The translations under genes were made by a program, and so were the position numbers. A stretch of 64,000 bases of DNA from Chitinophaga oryziterrae (lineage in GTDB: Bacteria; Bacteroidota; Bacteroidia; Chitinophagales; Chitinophagaceae). The stretch's first letter is position 1. Each line of letters begins with the position of its first letter. The DNA lies in NCBI RefSeq assembly GCF_009758125.1, contig NZ_WRXO01000005.1, positions 62,001 through 126,000 of the forward strand, given 5' to 3'. The notes under the pieces were generated by a model that did not search any database, had not been told where the DNA came from, and saw nothing but the letters and a program-made list of their open reading frames with translations. Below are positions 1 through 9,310 of this stretch, one piece after another.

Positions 1-3000
1 CGGAACCTACAAACTTGTAGTGGATAGTATCTTCCGGTAAACCATCACCCTTGTAACGTTTGGATATTTCATTACTGAGGATAGTTCCTGTAGCACGATC
101 TGTATTCTTTACTGTAAACTGCTGATATACACGTGATTTCTTTTCGAGCGCCGGCTGTGCTGCTTTCAGCAACTGCCAGTCGATCACTTCACTGATACCA
201 TGGTCCTGTTCTTCCTGTTTGTACAGGCCTACTTCAGGACCAGCAGGTTCTTTATACAATACCTGGGAAAGATCGAGGTGTTTGTATTTCCAGTGGGTGA
301 TGTTTTCACGTACCTGTAAGTTATCTACCTGGCCAACCATTTCAACAACGGTACGGAAACCAAGGTCCGCCATTATCTCACGGAATTCTTCTACCAGGAA
401 GTTGAAGAGGTTCACTACGTTTTCAGCATCCCCGTTAAAGCGTTTGCGCAGTTCAGGGTCCTGAGTAGCTACACCCACAGGGCAGGTATTCAGATGGCAT
501 TTACGCATCATGATACAACCTTCTGCAACCAGTGCAGCAGTAGCCACACCCCATTCTTCAGCACCTAACAAAGTAGCGATAGCGATATCGCGGCCTGTTT
601 TCAGCTGACCATCTGTCTGTACCACCACGCGGCTGCGCAGTTTGTTCTTTACCAGTGTCTGATGTGTTTCTGCCAGACCCAATTCCCATGGTAAGCCGGC
701 ATGTTTTACAGAACTGATTGGAGAAGCACCGGTACCACCATCATGACCAGCGATCAGTACCACATCTGCCTTGGCTTTTGCCACCCCGGCAGCGATCGTA
801 CCAACCCCGGCTTTGGATACCAGTTTAACACTGATACGTGCAGCACGGTTAGCATTCTTCAGGTCAAATATTAACTGTGCAAGATCTTCGATAGAGTAAA
901 TGTCGTGATGCGGTGGAGGGGAGATCAATCCTACTCCTGGTGTAGAGTGGCGCACTTTCGCGATCCATTCGTCTACCTTATGGCCGGGCAACTGGCCACC
1001 CTCTCCGGGTTTTGCACCCTGTGCCATTTTGATCTGGAGCTCGTCCGCATTGGTGAGGTAGTTGCTGGTAACACCGAAACGGGCACTGGCAACCTGTTTG
1101 ATAGAAGAGCGCATGCTATCACCGTTAGGTAATTTCTCATAGCGCATTTCATCTTCCCCACCTTCTCCTGTATTGCTCTTGGCTCCGATACGGTTCATTG
1201 CAATGGCCAGGGTAGAGTGAGCCTCGTGAGAGATAGAACCGAAGCTCATCGCACCGGTAGCGAAACGCTTCAGGATGCTTTGTGCAGATTCTACTTCTTC
1301 AATAGGAACAGAAGGACGGGTACGTTTGAAAGCAAAGAGGCTGCGCAGGGTGGCTGCTTTCTCGCTCTGATCGTTTACCGACTTCGAATATTTCTTGAAT
1401 ATGCTGTAATCGCCCATACGGGTAGCATATTGCAAAAGGTGAATAGTAGTTGGATTAAAGAGATGGAATTCGCCTTTACGTTTCCACTGATATACACCAC
1501 CTGTAGTGAGGCGTTGTACCGGTGTTTCTTTACGGCCATATCCCATCCAGTGTTTTGCCAGTGTTTCGCGGGCAATTTCATCCAGGCCCATACCCTGTAA
1601 GCGGGAAACGGCACCGGTGAAGTATTTATCTACTACCAGGCGGTTGATACCCAGTATTTCAAAGATCTGTGCACCCTGGTAAGATTGCAGGGTAGAAATT
1701 CCCATTTTAGAGAATACTTTCAGCAAACCTTCGCATACTGCCTTGATGTAATTCTTTTTCAGTTTGTCTACGTCCTGGTCTGTTTCCAGCTTTCCGTTGA
1801 TCTTCATATCACGAATGGTGCTGAGAGCCAGGTAAGGGTTGATGGCGGTAACGCCAAAGCCCAGCAGACAAGCGTAGTGATGTACTTCCCATACGTCACC
1901 GGCTTCTACGATGAGGCCTACCTGGCCGCGGTATCCTTTGCGGATCAGGTGGTGATGTACTGCGGAAGCAGCCAGGATGGAAGGGATGGCAGCATGTTCG
2001 GAGTCGATCGCCCTGTCAGACAGGATGATTACTTCAAAACCATCTTCTACAGCATCCACTGCGTAACGGCAGAGGCGTTGTAATCCTTTCTCCATGGAAC
2101 CGGGCTTTTCATCTGCACGGAAATAAGTGTGCAATGTTTTAGCCTGGAACAGGCCGGTATCTATACTACGTATTTTTTCCAGTTCGAAGTTGTTCAGGAT
2201 GGGATGACGCAATGCCAGTCCGTGGCAGTGCAGCGGATCTTCATCCAGCAGGTTACCGTTGTTACCTACGAAAGTAGCGAGAGACATTACCAGTCTTTCA
2301 CGGATCGGATCGATAGGCGGATTGGTTACCTGTGCGAACAACTGTTTGAAATAGCTGGTGAGGTGCTGTGGCTGATCGCTCAGTACGGCCAGGGGAACAT
2401 CTGTTCCCATAGAACCGATCGGCTCTTTACCATCCAGCGCCATTGGAGCAATGATCGTATCCAGGTCTTCGGTAGAGTAACCGAAGGCTTGTTGGTATTT
2501 AAAGATCTGATCGTGTTCCAGGTGACTGAAAGTTACCCTTGGTTCGGACAGTTCTTCGAGACGGATCTTATATTTATTCAGCCATTCGCCGTAAGGTTGC
2601 TGGGAACAGATGGTCTGTTTCAGTTCCTCATCGCCGATGATGCGGCCCTGTTCCATGTCCACTACGAACATTCTTCCAGGTTGCAGGCGGCCTTTTTCTT
2701 TTACGTTCTTAGGATCGATAGGCAATACACCGGCTTCAGAAGCCATGATTACGCGATCGTCTTTAGTGATCACAAAACGGGCAGGTCTCAGACCGTTACG
2801 GTCCAGAGTACCACCGATGATCTTACCATCAGTAAAGGAGATACAGGCAGGACCATCCCATGGTTCCATCATGGAAGCGTGGTACTCGTAGAAGGATTTC
2901 TTCACAGGGTCCATTGCAGCGTTACCATCCCATGCTTCAGGGATCAGCATCATCATTACATGCGGAAGGGAGCGGCCGGAGAGCAACAGCAGTTCTACTA

Positions 3001-3910
3001 CGTTGTCCAGGCTGGCAGAATCGGACTGGCCTTCTTCCACAATAGGAAGGATCATATCCATTTCTTCCTGGGAGAAGAATTTAGAGATAAAGTCTTTCTC
3101 ACCGGCACGTAACCAGTTGAGGTTCCCTTTCAGCGTATTGATCTCACCATTGTGCGCAATATAGCGGTAAGGGTGGGCCAGGCGCCAGCTGGGGAAAGTA
3201 TTGGTAGCAAAGCGGGAGTGGATGAGCGCAAAAGCGGACACCATTTTCTCATCGCTGAGATCTGCATAATAATGACGTACCTGGTAAGTGGTCAGTTGCC
3301 CTTTATATACAATCGTTTTTGTAGAAAGAGATGGTATATAAAACAGTGCTTTTTCTTTAGGAACGGTGTTGCGGACTGTTTTGGAAACATAATTACGCAA
3401 AACAAAAAGCTTGCGTTCAAATGTATCGTTATCAGTAATATGATAAGGACAGGCGATGAACACCTGTTCGATTTCAGGTTCTACAGAAAGCGCACCTTCA
3501 CCAATGCCGTCCGGACGAACAGGCACTTTACGGTAACCAAGAATATCAAGGCCTAATTTTTCCGCCGCTCGGTTGATAATCTCACGACATTCTTCTCTCC
3601 ATCGGGGTTCCTTTGGAAAGAAAATCATTCCTACACCATATTTACCAAATTCGGGGAGACTAATGCCTATTTTAAGACATTCGTCATACAGAAATTCATG
3701 TGGCAACTGAATCAGGATCCCCGCCCCATCACCAGTGTTTTGTTCACAGCCACATGCACCGCGATGTTCCATGTTTTCCAACATGGTCAGCGCATCCCGG
3801 ATGATCTGATGCGATTTACGGCCCTTGATATGGGCAGTAAAGCCTGTTCCGCAAGCATCATGTTCATAATCCGGGTGGTACAGTCCTTGCAATTGCTTCA
3901 CTTCTTGCAT
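1..3910 (-). CDS. gltB: Glutamate synthase large subunit, 3' end beyond window
   Basis: Partial gene: about 1303 codons from the start to the left edge; families of this type are about 1500 residues, so roughly the last 200 residues (the C-terminal beta-helix domain) lie outside. It converts 2-oxoglutarate plus glutamine to two glutamates in the cytoplasm, together with a small subunit not seen here. The N-terminus reads LYHPDYEHDACGTGF; Cys20 is the expected N-terminal nucleophile of the glutaminase domain once a short propeptide is removed. Near residue 1130 the sequence GCIMMRKCHLNTCPVG gives the three cysteines of the [3Fe-4S] cluster. The first in-frame ATG after an upstream stop is at 3908-3910 and I use it; an earlier non-ATG start cannot be excluded. 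Large plus-strand open frames over this gene are antisense shadows. Confidence 0.96.
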   Translation of the reverse strand, partial: MQEVKQLQGLYHPDYEHDACGTGFTAHIKGRKSHQIIRDALTMLENMEHRGACGCEQNTGDGAGILIQLPHEFLYDECLKIGISLPEFGKYGVGMIFFPKEPRWREECREIINRAAEKLGLDILGYRKVPVRPDGIGEGALSVEPEIEQVFIACPYHITDNDTFERKLFVLRNYVSKTVRNTVPKEKALFYIPSLSTKTIVYKGQLTTYQVRHYYADLSDEKMVSAFALIHSRFATNTFPSWRLAHPYRYIAHNGEINTLKGNLNWLRAGEKDFISKFFSQEEMDMILPIVEEGQSDSASLDNVVELLLLSGRSLPHVMMMLIPEAWDGNAAMDPVKKSFYEYHASMMEPWDGPACISFTDGKIIGGTLDRNGLRPARFVITKDDRVIMASEAGVLPIDPKNVKEKGRLQPGRMFVVDMEQGRIIGDEELKQTICSQQPYGEWLNKYKIRLEELSEPRVTFSHLEHDQIFKYQQAFGYSTEDLDTIIAPMALDGKEPIGSMGTDVPLAVLSDQPQHLTSYFKQLFAQVTNPPIDPIRERLVMSLATFVGNNGNLLDEDPLHCHGLALRHPILNNFELEKIRSIDTGLFQAKTLHTYFRADEKPGSMEKGLQRLCRYAVDAVEDGFEVIILSDRAIDSEHAAIPSILAASAVHHHLIRKGYRGQVGLIVEAGDVWEVHHYACLLGFGVTAINPYLALSTIRDMKINGKLETDQDVDKLKKNYIKAVCEGLLKVFSKMGISTLQSYQGAQIFEILGINRLVVDKYFTGAVSRLQGMGLDEIARETLAKHWMGYGRKETPVQRLTTGGVYQWKRKGEFHLFNPTTIHLLQYATRMGDYSIFKKYSKSVNDQSEKAATLRSLFAFKRTRPSVPIEEVESAQSILKRFATGAMSFGSISHEAHSTLAIAMNRIGAKSNTGEGGEDEMRYEKLPNGDSMRSSIKQVASARFGVTSNYLTNADELQIKMAQGAKPGEGGQLPGHKVDEWIAKVRHSTPGVGLISPPPHHDIYSIEDLAQLIFDLKNANRAARISVKLVSKAGVGTIAAGVAKAKADVVLIAGHDGGTGASPISSVKHAGLPWELGLAETHQTLVKNKLRSRVVVQTDGQLKTGRDIAIATLLGAEEWGVATAALVAEGCIMMRKCHLNTCPVGVATQDPELRKRFNGDAENVVNLFNFLVEEFREIMADLGFRTVVEMVGQVDNLQVRENITHWKYKHLDLSQVLYKEPAGPEVGLYKQEEQDHGISEVIDWQLLKAAQPALEKKSRVYQQFTVKNTDRATGTILSNEISKRYKGDGLPEDTIHYKFVGS

Positions 3911-4342
3911 TCGTTTAGATTTTTTGACCTTGGCATACTTCTCCTGGCATAATTCGGGAGAGGGTACCGTAATTTTTGTATCGGGAATGCTATAAAGATA
4001 CTAAAGGAATACGGTATTTTTTACCAAAACTTTCGTATAAGGGTTAAAATTTAGAAAAGATTAAAAAAGTATAGGCTTTTGTTAGAATTATATAAGAAGT
4101 GTAGGCTTAACTGGTCTGATTTTACCCTTTGGGGCATTTGTTGAGTATTAAAAAGGCGTAATGTATTGGGGGTGAAGGAAGAGCTGCAGGGGTAAGAGAA
4201 ATACAAGGTTTACCCGATGCAGATATAACTATTTCCTGCCATAGTAATTTTCCGTATATTTTAATGTATTGATAATCAGTAGTAAAAAAGCATTTAAATA
4301 TTAATGGATACTGATAAGCTACTGAGAATCTGTGTATTAGGA

Positions 4343-4433
4343 TATATAACCCGTATATAAGCCCTATATAACCCCTATGTAAGCTATATATAAGCTATAC
4401 TTATAAAGATATGGCTTATATACAGGTTATATA
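4343..4433. repeat. Five tandem 11-bp units plus inverted copy
   Basis: Five head-to-tail units with a strict 11-bp period occupy 4343-4397: TATATAACCCG, TATATAAGCCC, TATATAACCCC, TATGTAAGCTA, TATATAAGCTA. A sixth, diverged unit may follow at 4398-4408. The 21 bases at 4413-4433 are the reverse complement of the first two units (4343-4363) with one mismatch, so the block can fold into a long stem whose loop holds the other copies. A period of 11 does not fit a reading frame. I do not recognise the element. Confidence 0.85.
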
Positions 4434-4564
4434 GAAGTGTGTTACCAGTTATAAAATGTTTACAGGAGCCTTTATGCCCTTTCTGTGTTTTATTTAAGAC
4501 GTATGGTTAACGGGCCTTTTACGAAGAACAGCTATAGCCATGATACAGTTATGAACAGGAACAA

Positions 4565-4628
4565 AACAGGTTTATCCTCCGTTTATCCTCCGTCTTTTAA
4601 CGGAGGATAAACGGAGGATAAACCTGTT
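4565..4628. repeat. Perfect 29-bp inverted repeat built from 11-bp units
   Basis: The arms 4565-4593 and 4600-4628 are perfectly complementary over 29 bp around a 6-base loop. Each arm contains two exact copies of an 11-mer: TTTATCCTCCG at 4571-4581 and 4582-4592, and CGGAGGATAAA at 4601-4611 and 4612-4622. The short word AACAGG also recurs at an 11-base step (4554 and 4565). It begins 28 bases beyond the stop codon of the minus-strand DeoR-family gene, so it may serve as that gene's terminator; the sequence after it on the minus strand (TTGTTCCTGTTC) is only moderately U-rich. Confidence 0.9.
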
Positions 4629-4656
4629 CAAAAGTCTTTTAGAGCCTTATAAAGTC

Positions 4657-5427
4657 TTAGACAATACGGACGTTCACGCCCAGTTCTTCCAATGCTTTTA
4701 CAATATGTGGGGAAATACCGCTGTCTGTTATGATCTCATCAATATCCTCAATGCCGCAGATTTTACCAAAACCACGGCGTCCGAATTTAGAAGAATCAGC
4801 CAGTACGATCGTTTTCTGTGCCGCATTCACCATCCGCTGGTTCAGTTGCGCTTCCAGTATATTAGTAGTGGTTAATCCGAATTCGATATCGATACCATCT
4901 AAACCCAGGAATAGTTTGCTGCAGGAAAAATCGGCCAGGATCCTTTCCGCATAAGTACCGGTTACAGAAGATGAACTATTACGGACAATACCGCCTAGCT
5001 GTAATACTTCTATTTCAGGATGGCGGAGCAGTTCCTGTGCTACATTCAGCGCAGGTGTAATGACAGTAAGATGTCCTTTTGGGTGGATATTCCTGGAAAG
5101 GGCCAGTGCCGTGGTACCGGAAGAGATAATAATAGCATCGTTGGGGGCAATTAAGCTGGCCGCAGCGATGGCGATATTATTCTTTTCGTCCCTGCGGATC
5201 TTCTCCTTTTCATTAACAGGTTTATCGTTGATATACGGGTTGTGTATAGTAGCACCTCCATGAGAGCGGAATAACAAAGCCTTGTCTTCCAGTAATTTGA
5301 GATCTTTTCTAATGGTTACACCGGATACGTCCAGCTCTTTGCAGAGATCTACCACATTTACATATCCTTTCTCGGACAACCTGTCGAGGATATATTTATG
5401 CCGTTCTGCAATATTTATCATTGACAT
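4657..5427 (-). CDS. DeoR/GlpR-family transcriptional regulator
   Basis: 256 residues, the usual length for the family. Residues about 5-60 form the DeoR winged helix-turn-helix (ERHKYILDRLSEKGYVNVVD, then VSGVTIRKDLKLLE and the characteristic RSHGGA). Residues about 75-240 are the sugar-phosphate-sensing domain, with SSGTTALALSRNI and TVITPALNVA, LGLDGID and LADSSKFGR. Such proteins repress carbohydrate genes and release DNA on binding a phosphorylated sugar. No sugar operon lies beside it, so the target is unknown. The second Met (5421) is an equally possible start. A 494-bp gap separates it from the divergent phosphatase gene. Confidence 0.92.
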   Translation of the reverse strand: MSMINIAERHKYILDRLSEKGYVNVVDLCKELDVSGVTIRKDLKLLEDKALLFRSHGGATIHNPYINDKPVNEKEKIRRDEKNNIAIAAASLIAPNDAIIISSGTTALALSRNIHPKGHLTVITPALNVAQELLRHPEIEVLQLGGIVRNSSSSVTGTYAERILADFSCSKLFLGLDGIDIEFGLTTTNILEAQLNQRMVNAAQKTIVLADSSKFGRRGFGKICGIEDIDEIITDSGISPHIVKALEELGVNVRIV

Positions 5428-5921
5428 ATGCGTAAGAATTAATGAGTATTGAAATATGCCTGTAGTTTGGGATGAAACGCTATGCCATCTTCCAAATAGT
5501 TACAAAAGTACTTTCATGTTGTTGAATTAAATGCATAACGACAGAAAAAAATATGAAGGAAATTTGTAGTCTTTAGCGTATAAACGAAAGGATATGCAAT
5601 AAATTATCCCTATTCAGGCAGGGTTGAAATGACCTAATTCATTTATGATCATATCTTTTTATCATTTATCAATTGTTTTTTCAGTTTTTTATTGGTTGTT
5701 TCAATTTATTAGATTTCCTTTTTTCTGGAGATCTTAGTGAGATATAAATGAAAGCAATCATTTTATAAAGTAAGTGGCCTGACTTAACACCGCTAAAGAA
5801 GCTTATCCTGCTATTTATCCACTGGTAAATTAATATTTTGCGGGAAAGGATAATTTAGCAACATTGAACCCTTTGTATGTGTTTGATACGCAGACCAATG
5901 GAATGTTGAAAATTATCAATT
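5428..5921. other. 494-bp divergent intergenic region
   Basis: AT-rich region between two divergently transcribed genes, which must hold both promoters. I find no exact TAnnTTTG element; the nearest is TAATTTAG at 5851-5858 on the plus strand, one base off. No small gene, RNA gene or strong inverted repeat was recognised. Confidence 0.5.
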
Positions 5922-7547
5922 ATGACCAAAAAACTATCAGCTTTTGCCCTGGCATGTGCCATGGGCTTTTCTGTTATGGCGCAGCAGGCCGTACCACGAC
6001 CTAAACTCGTTGTAGGGATTGTGGTAGACCAGATGCGCTGGGATTATCTCTATCGTTATGCCGACCGCTACGAGGCCGGTGGATTTAAACGAATGATGGG
6101 CGAAGGATTCTCCTGCGAGAACACTTACATCACACATCTCCCCTCTTTTACAGCGGTGGGGCATAGTACTATCTATACCGGATCTGTACCGGCTATTCAT
6201 GGTATTACCGGGAATGAGTGGACAGACCAGGTGACCGGCCGCAAATGGTATTGTACTGAAGATACTACCGTACAATCTGTTGGTACTACTTCTGCTGCCG
6301 GTAAGATGTCCCCGCGTAATTTACTGGCAACGACGATTACAGATGAATTGAAACTGGCAACGAATTTCCGTTCTAAAGTGGTGGGTGTTTCCCTGAAAGA
6401 CAGGGCCTCTATCCTGCCGGCAGGTCATACGCCTGATGGCGCTTTCTGGCTGGATGACAGTAACGGTAGTTTCGTGACCAGCTCTTATTATATGAATGAA
6501 CTACCTGAATGGGTAACGAAGTTCAATAACTCCAAAGAACCGGCGGCACTGATGTCTAAGCCCTGGGAGACTTTATATCCTATAAAGACCTATGTGCAGA
6601 GCACTGCTGATGCTGAGAGTTGGGAAGGGACTTTTAAAGGAGAGACCACCACTACTTTCCCACATAATATGCCGGTGATTTATTCACAGGACCGGGAAAG
6701 CTTGCGGGCTACTCCTTCCGGGAATACACTGACACTGGATTTTGCCAAAGCGGCGGTTGCCGGATATAATCTTGGGGGTGGCACTGTGACGGACTTCTTA
6801 ACGATTAACTGTGCTTCTACGGATTATGTGGGTCATCAGTATGGGCCTAATTCTATAGAAATAGAAGATACTTATCTGCGGCTGGATAAAGACCTGTCGG
6901 CATTTTTCAGTTATCTGGACCAGCGTTTGGGTAAAGGGAATTACCTGGTGTTTTTATCAGCAGATCATGGTGTGGCGCATTCTGTTGGTTTTATGCAGGA
7001 GCATAAGATCCCGGCGGGGCTTGTTCCCGGTGGAAAACTGCTGGCAGGTGTGAACAGCGCTTTACTGGCCCGGTTTGGTGTGGATAAACTGGCTGTTTCC
7101 GGAGAGAATTACCATCTGAACTTTGACAGGAATAAAATAAAAGAGCAGAAGCTGGATTATGATGCAGTGAAGAAAGAAGCGGTGATGTATCTGCAACAGC
7201 AACCAGGTGTTGAGTTTGCGGTTGATATTGATAATATCGGGAATAGCCCTGTACCGGAGCCTATTAAATCGATGATCATTAACGGGTATAATCCTAAACG
7301 CAGCGGGGCCGTGATGATTATTCAGGAGCCAGGCTGGTTCCAGGGATCAGATAAGGGGACTACCCATGGCAGCTGGAATACGTTCGACACACATTTGCCA
7401 TTGTTGTTCATGGGCTGGCATGTAAAACATGGGGCTACAAATGCGATGACCAGTATGACAGATATTGCGCCTACTATTGCGGCGATGTTACATATACAGA
7501 TGCCAAGTGGTTGTGTAGGGAAACCAGTAATGGAGGTATATAAATAG
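5922..7547 (+). CDS. PafA-type alkaline phosphatase, secreted
   Basis: 541 residues with a signal peptide (1-21, ending VMAQ). Belongs to the alkaline phosphatase superfamily subgroup of Elizabethkingia PafA, a calcium-activated periplasmic phosphomonoesterase that releases phosphate from organic esters. Expected residues are present: metal ligand Asp36 (VVDQMRWD), Thr77 nucleophile in FTAVGH, Asn98 in TGNEW, and Lys159/Arg161 in SLKDRASILPAGH, the pair that marks phosphomonoesterases against diesterases. Further metal ligands appear in STDYVGHQYGP, SADHGVAHS and HGSWNTFDTHLP. The gene appears monocistronic and ends at a hairpin at 7553-7588. No Pho-box was looked for with any model. Naming it pafA would need substrate data. 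Confidence 0.93.
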   Translation: MTKKLSAFALACAMGFSVMAQQAVPRPKLVVGIVVDQMRWDYLYRYADRYEAGGFKRMMGEGFSCENTYITHLPSFTAVGHSTIYTGSVPAIHGITGNEWTDQVTGRKWYCTEDTTVQSVGTTSAAGKMSPRNLLATTITDELKLATNFRSKVVGVSLKDRASILPAGHTPDGAFWLDDSNGSFVTSSYYMNELPEWVTKFNNSKEPAALMSKPWETLYPIKTYVQSTADAESWEGTFKGETTTTFPHNMPVIYSQDRESLRATPSGNTLTLDFAKAAVAGYNLGGGTVTDFLTINCASTDYVGHQYGPNSIEIEDTYLRLDKDLSAFFSYLDQRLGKGNYLVFLSADHGVAHSVGFMQEHKIPAGLVPGGKLLAGVNSALLARFGVDKLAVSGENYHLNFDRNKIKEQKLDYDAVKKEAVMYLQQQPGVEFAVDIDNIGNSPVPEPIKSMIINGYNPKRSGAVMIIQEPGWFQGSDKGTTHGSWNTFDTHLPLLFMGWHVKHGATNAMTSMTDIAPTIAAMLHIQMPSGCVGKPVMEVYK

Positions 7548-7552
7548 CTATG

Positions 7553-7588
7553 TTACACAATAGGCTCCTGATGGAGCCTATTGTGTAA
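7553..7588. terminator. Bidirectional terminator hairpin
   Basis: Perfect 16-bp stem (7553-7568 with 7573-7588) and TGAT loop, lying between the convergent stop codons of the phosphatase and the glycosyl hydrolase. No long T-run follows on either strand. Confidence 0.75.
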
Positions 7589-7589
7589 T

Positions 7590-9137
7590 CTATTCAGTAT
7601 CAAACAGGAACTTTGTTTTACCCCGTATTATTTTCATATATAAAGGATCGCTGGCGTGGCTTTCTTCCTGTAACCTGTTCAGCGCAGTCACTACATAAGT
7701 ATAGATCTTTCCTTTTACATAAGTAGCATCTACATACTGAGGGTCGGCCATCTGAGGCAGGATAGTTAAAATTTTAGAAGGATCGTTCAGGTTAATCACC
7801 TCTTCCGCATTAAAGCGATACAGCACGTACTGGTTGGTACGGCCGGAAGTATCACTATCTGCCCAATATAAATTTAACCCATCAGGCTTTTCTATCGCAT
7901 CAACAAAGTAAGGAGAGAAAGGCGATTTGCCATTCAGCCAGGGCATAATGGGCCTTAAAGCCGGATAACGATAAAAGTGATTCCTCAAAGTATCTTCAAT
8001 CCCCCGGGGATTACCGGTAAAAGACTTGCTACTATAGAAGAAACTGCCCTGAATCGTGTTCAGGGTGCGTACTTCTGTGAGTTGTATGGGCAATTCATTG
8101 GGGTTGCTCCAGGCAGCATTGCTGTTTATTCTATATACACCGTGACCAATATACACATGACGGCCATATCCATGCTGGGCCCACCAGTTCAGCAATACTT
8201 CGTAATCAGCAGAACGATGCCCGCGTTCCCAGTAGAGCTGTGGAGCAGCATAATCTATCCAGCCTTTCTTCAGCCATTTCAATACATCTGCATAAAGATC
8301 GTCGTAATTGGTGAGGCCGCCTCTTGTGTAAGAACCTTCAGGGTCACGGTCCCTGCTGCGCCACACACCGAAAGGACTGATACCAAATTTCACCCAGGGC
8401 TTCTCTTCCTTAATCATCCTGCCCACCATCTGGATAATGGTATCCACATTCCAGCGGCGCCAGTCGTCTTTCGCCATACCATGGCCATACTGCCGGTAAG
8501 AGCTATAATCAGGGAATTCCTTGCCCGGTACCGGGTAGGGATAGAAATAATCGTCGAAATGAACGGCATCGATATCATAGCGGCGAACAACATCGCGGAT
8601 GATCTGGGTCACATATTCCCGTACTTCAGGAACTCCGGGATCAAAGTATTTCCGGCCGTCGAAGGTCAGAAACCATTGAGGCCGCTGTTTGGTGATATGT
8701 GTAGGAGCAACACTGCTGCGGCTTACATTGAATACCGCGCGATAAGGATTGAACCAGGCGTGAAACTCCATACCCCGCTTGTGGGCTTCCGCTATCATGA
8801 ACAGAAGGGGATCATAATAAGGATCAGGCGCCTGCCCCTGCCGGCCGGTAAGATATTCGGACCAGGGTTCGAAGGGAGAAGCATAAAATGCATCTGCCAC
8901 AGGACGCACCTGCACCACCACCGCGTTCATGCCGTTTTGCTGCTGGTGATCAAGTATGTTTATGAATTCCTGTTTCTGCTGTTCTACGGGTAATCCTCTT
9001 TTCGACGGCCAATCGATGTTTTCCACCGTTGCTATCCATACAGCACGTAATTCCCGTTTTGGCGGTAACTGTGCAAAACCCTGCCTGCAAAAGAGGCCGG
9101 TGAGCAGCAAGATTACCGCTAATAAATGCTTCCCCAT
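7590..9137 (-). CDS. Family 10 (GHL10, YngK-like) glycosyl hydrolase, secreted
   Basis: 515 residues with a signal peptide (MGKHLLAVILLLTGLFCRQGFAQ). The mature protein opens with ELRAVWIATVENIDWPS, the hallmark of the GHL10/DUF187 TIM-barrel family, followed by MNAVVVQVRPVADAFY, FHAWFNPYRAVF, AVHFDDYFYPYP and KFGISPFGVWRS, which carry the conserved acidic active-site region. The last 100 residues look like a beta-sandwich (fibronectin III-like) module. These proteins are thought to act on cell-wall or other glycans in the periplasm or outside; the exact substrate is not known. A near-consensus -7 element (one mismatch) sits about 30 bases upstream of the ATG at 9166-9173. Confidence 0.92.
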   Translation of the reverse strand: MGKHLLAVILLLTGLFCRQGFAQLPPKRELRAVWIATVENIDWPSKRGLPVEQQKQEFINILDHQQQNGMNAVVVQVRPVADAFYASPFEPWSEYLTGRQGQAPDPYYDPLLFMIAEAHKRGMEFHAWFNPYRAVFNVSRSSVAPTHITKQRPQWFLTFDGRKYFDPGVPEVREYVTQIIRDVVRRYDIDAVHFDDYFYPYPVPGKEFPDYSSYRQYGHGMAKDDWRRWNVDTIIQMVGRMIKEEKPWVKFGISPFGVWRSRDRDPEGSYTRGGLTNYDDLYADVLKWLKKGWIDYAAPQLYWERGHRSADYEVLLNWWAQHGYGRHVYIGHGVYRINSNAAWSNPNELPIQLTEVRTLNTIQGSFFYSSKSFTGNPRGIEDTLRNHFYRYPALRPIMPWLNGKSPFSPYFVDAIEKPDGLNLYWADSDTSGRTNQYVLYRFNAEEVINLNDPSKILTILPQMADPQYVDATYVKGKIYTYVVTALNRLQEESHASDPLYMKIIRGKTKFLFDTE

Positions 9138-9279
9138 TCTACAATACGTTAAGACCTGAAAATTGCGAAAGTAACAAATCGATCAACAATAGCCATAATA
9201 TGCTGTTTATCTATATGTCTATTGGAAAATTCGATAGTTAAATGGTCGATTCAATCCCGAGTTTCTGCCCGAAAGTTGC

Positions 9280-9287
9280 TACCTTTG
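9280..9287 (+). promoter_or_regulatory. -7 element of nfu promoter
   Basis: TACCTTTG is an exact match to the Bacteroidota TAnnTTTG -7 consensus, 24 bases before the nfu ATG. A weak -33 candidate (GTTTC at 9261) lies about 19 bases upstream. Confidence 0.7.
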
Positions 9288-9310
9288 CATTATCAAAAGA
9301 ATAGAATACC

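Larger units (their letters stand above)
3911..4656. other. 746-bp gene-free stretch with 11-bp periodic repeats
   Basis: AT-rich intergenic sequence between the start of gltB and the end of the DeoR-family gene. I see no credible reading frame on either strand and no RNA gene. It contains two repeat structures listed separately: a tandem array with an inverted partner at 4343-4433, and a long perfect hairpin at 4565-4628. The promoter of gltB should lie in the first 150 bases, but I find no exact TAnnTTTG element on the minus strand there. Confidence 0.7.

Noticed and set aside
2129..3112. 327-codon plus-strand open frame
   Set aside because: Lies antisense inside gltB, whose protein sequence is clearly conserved; the translation has no domain and many Cys/Phe/Gln runs typical of a shadow.
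4343..4433. CRISPR array
   Set aside because: Units are 11 bp with no spacers and no cas genes in the window.
5829..5875. Promoter of the PafA-type gene
   Set aside because: Only near matches to the -7 consensus; no pair with a good -33 element could be chosen.
7977..8993. 338-codon plus-strand open frame
   Set aside because: Antisense to the family-10 glycosyl hydrolase, which has clear motifs and a signal peptide.
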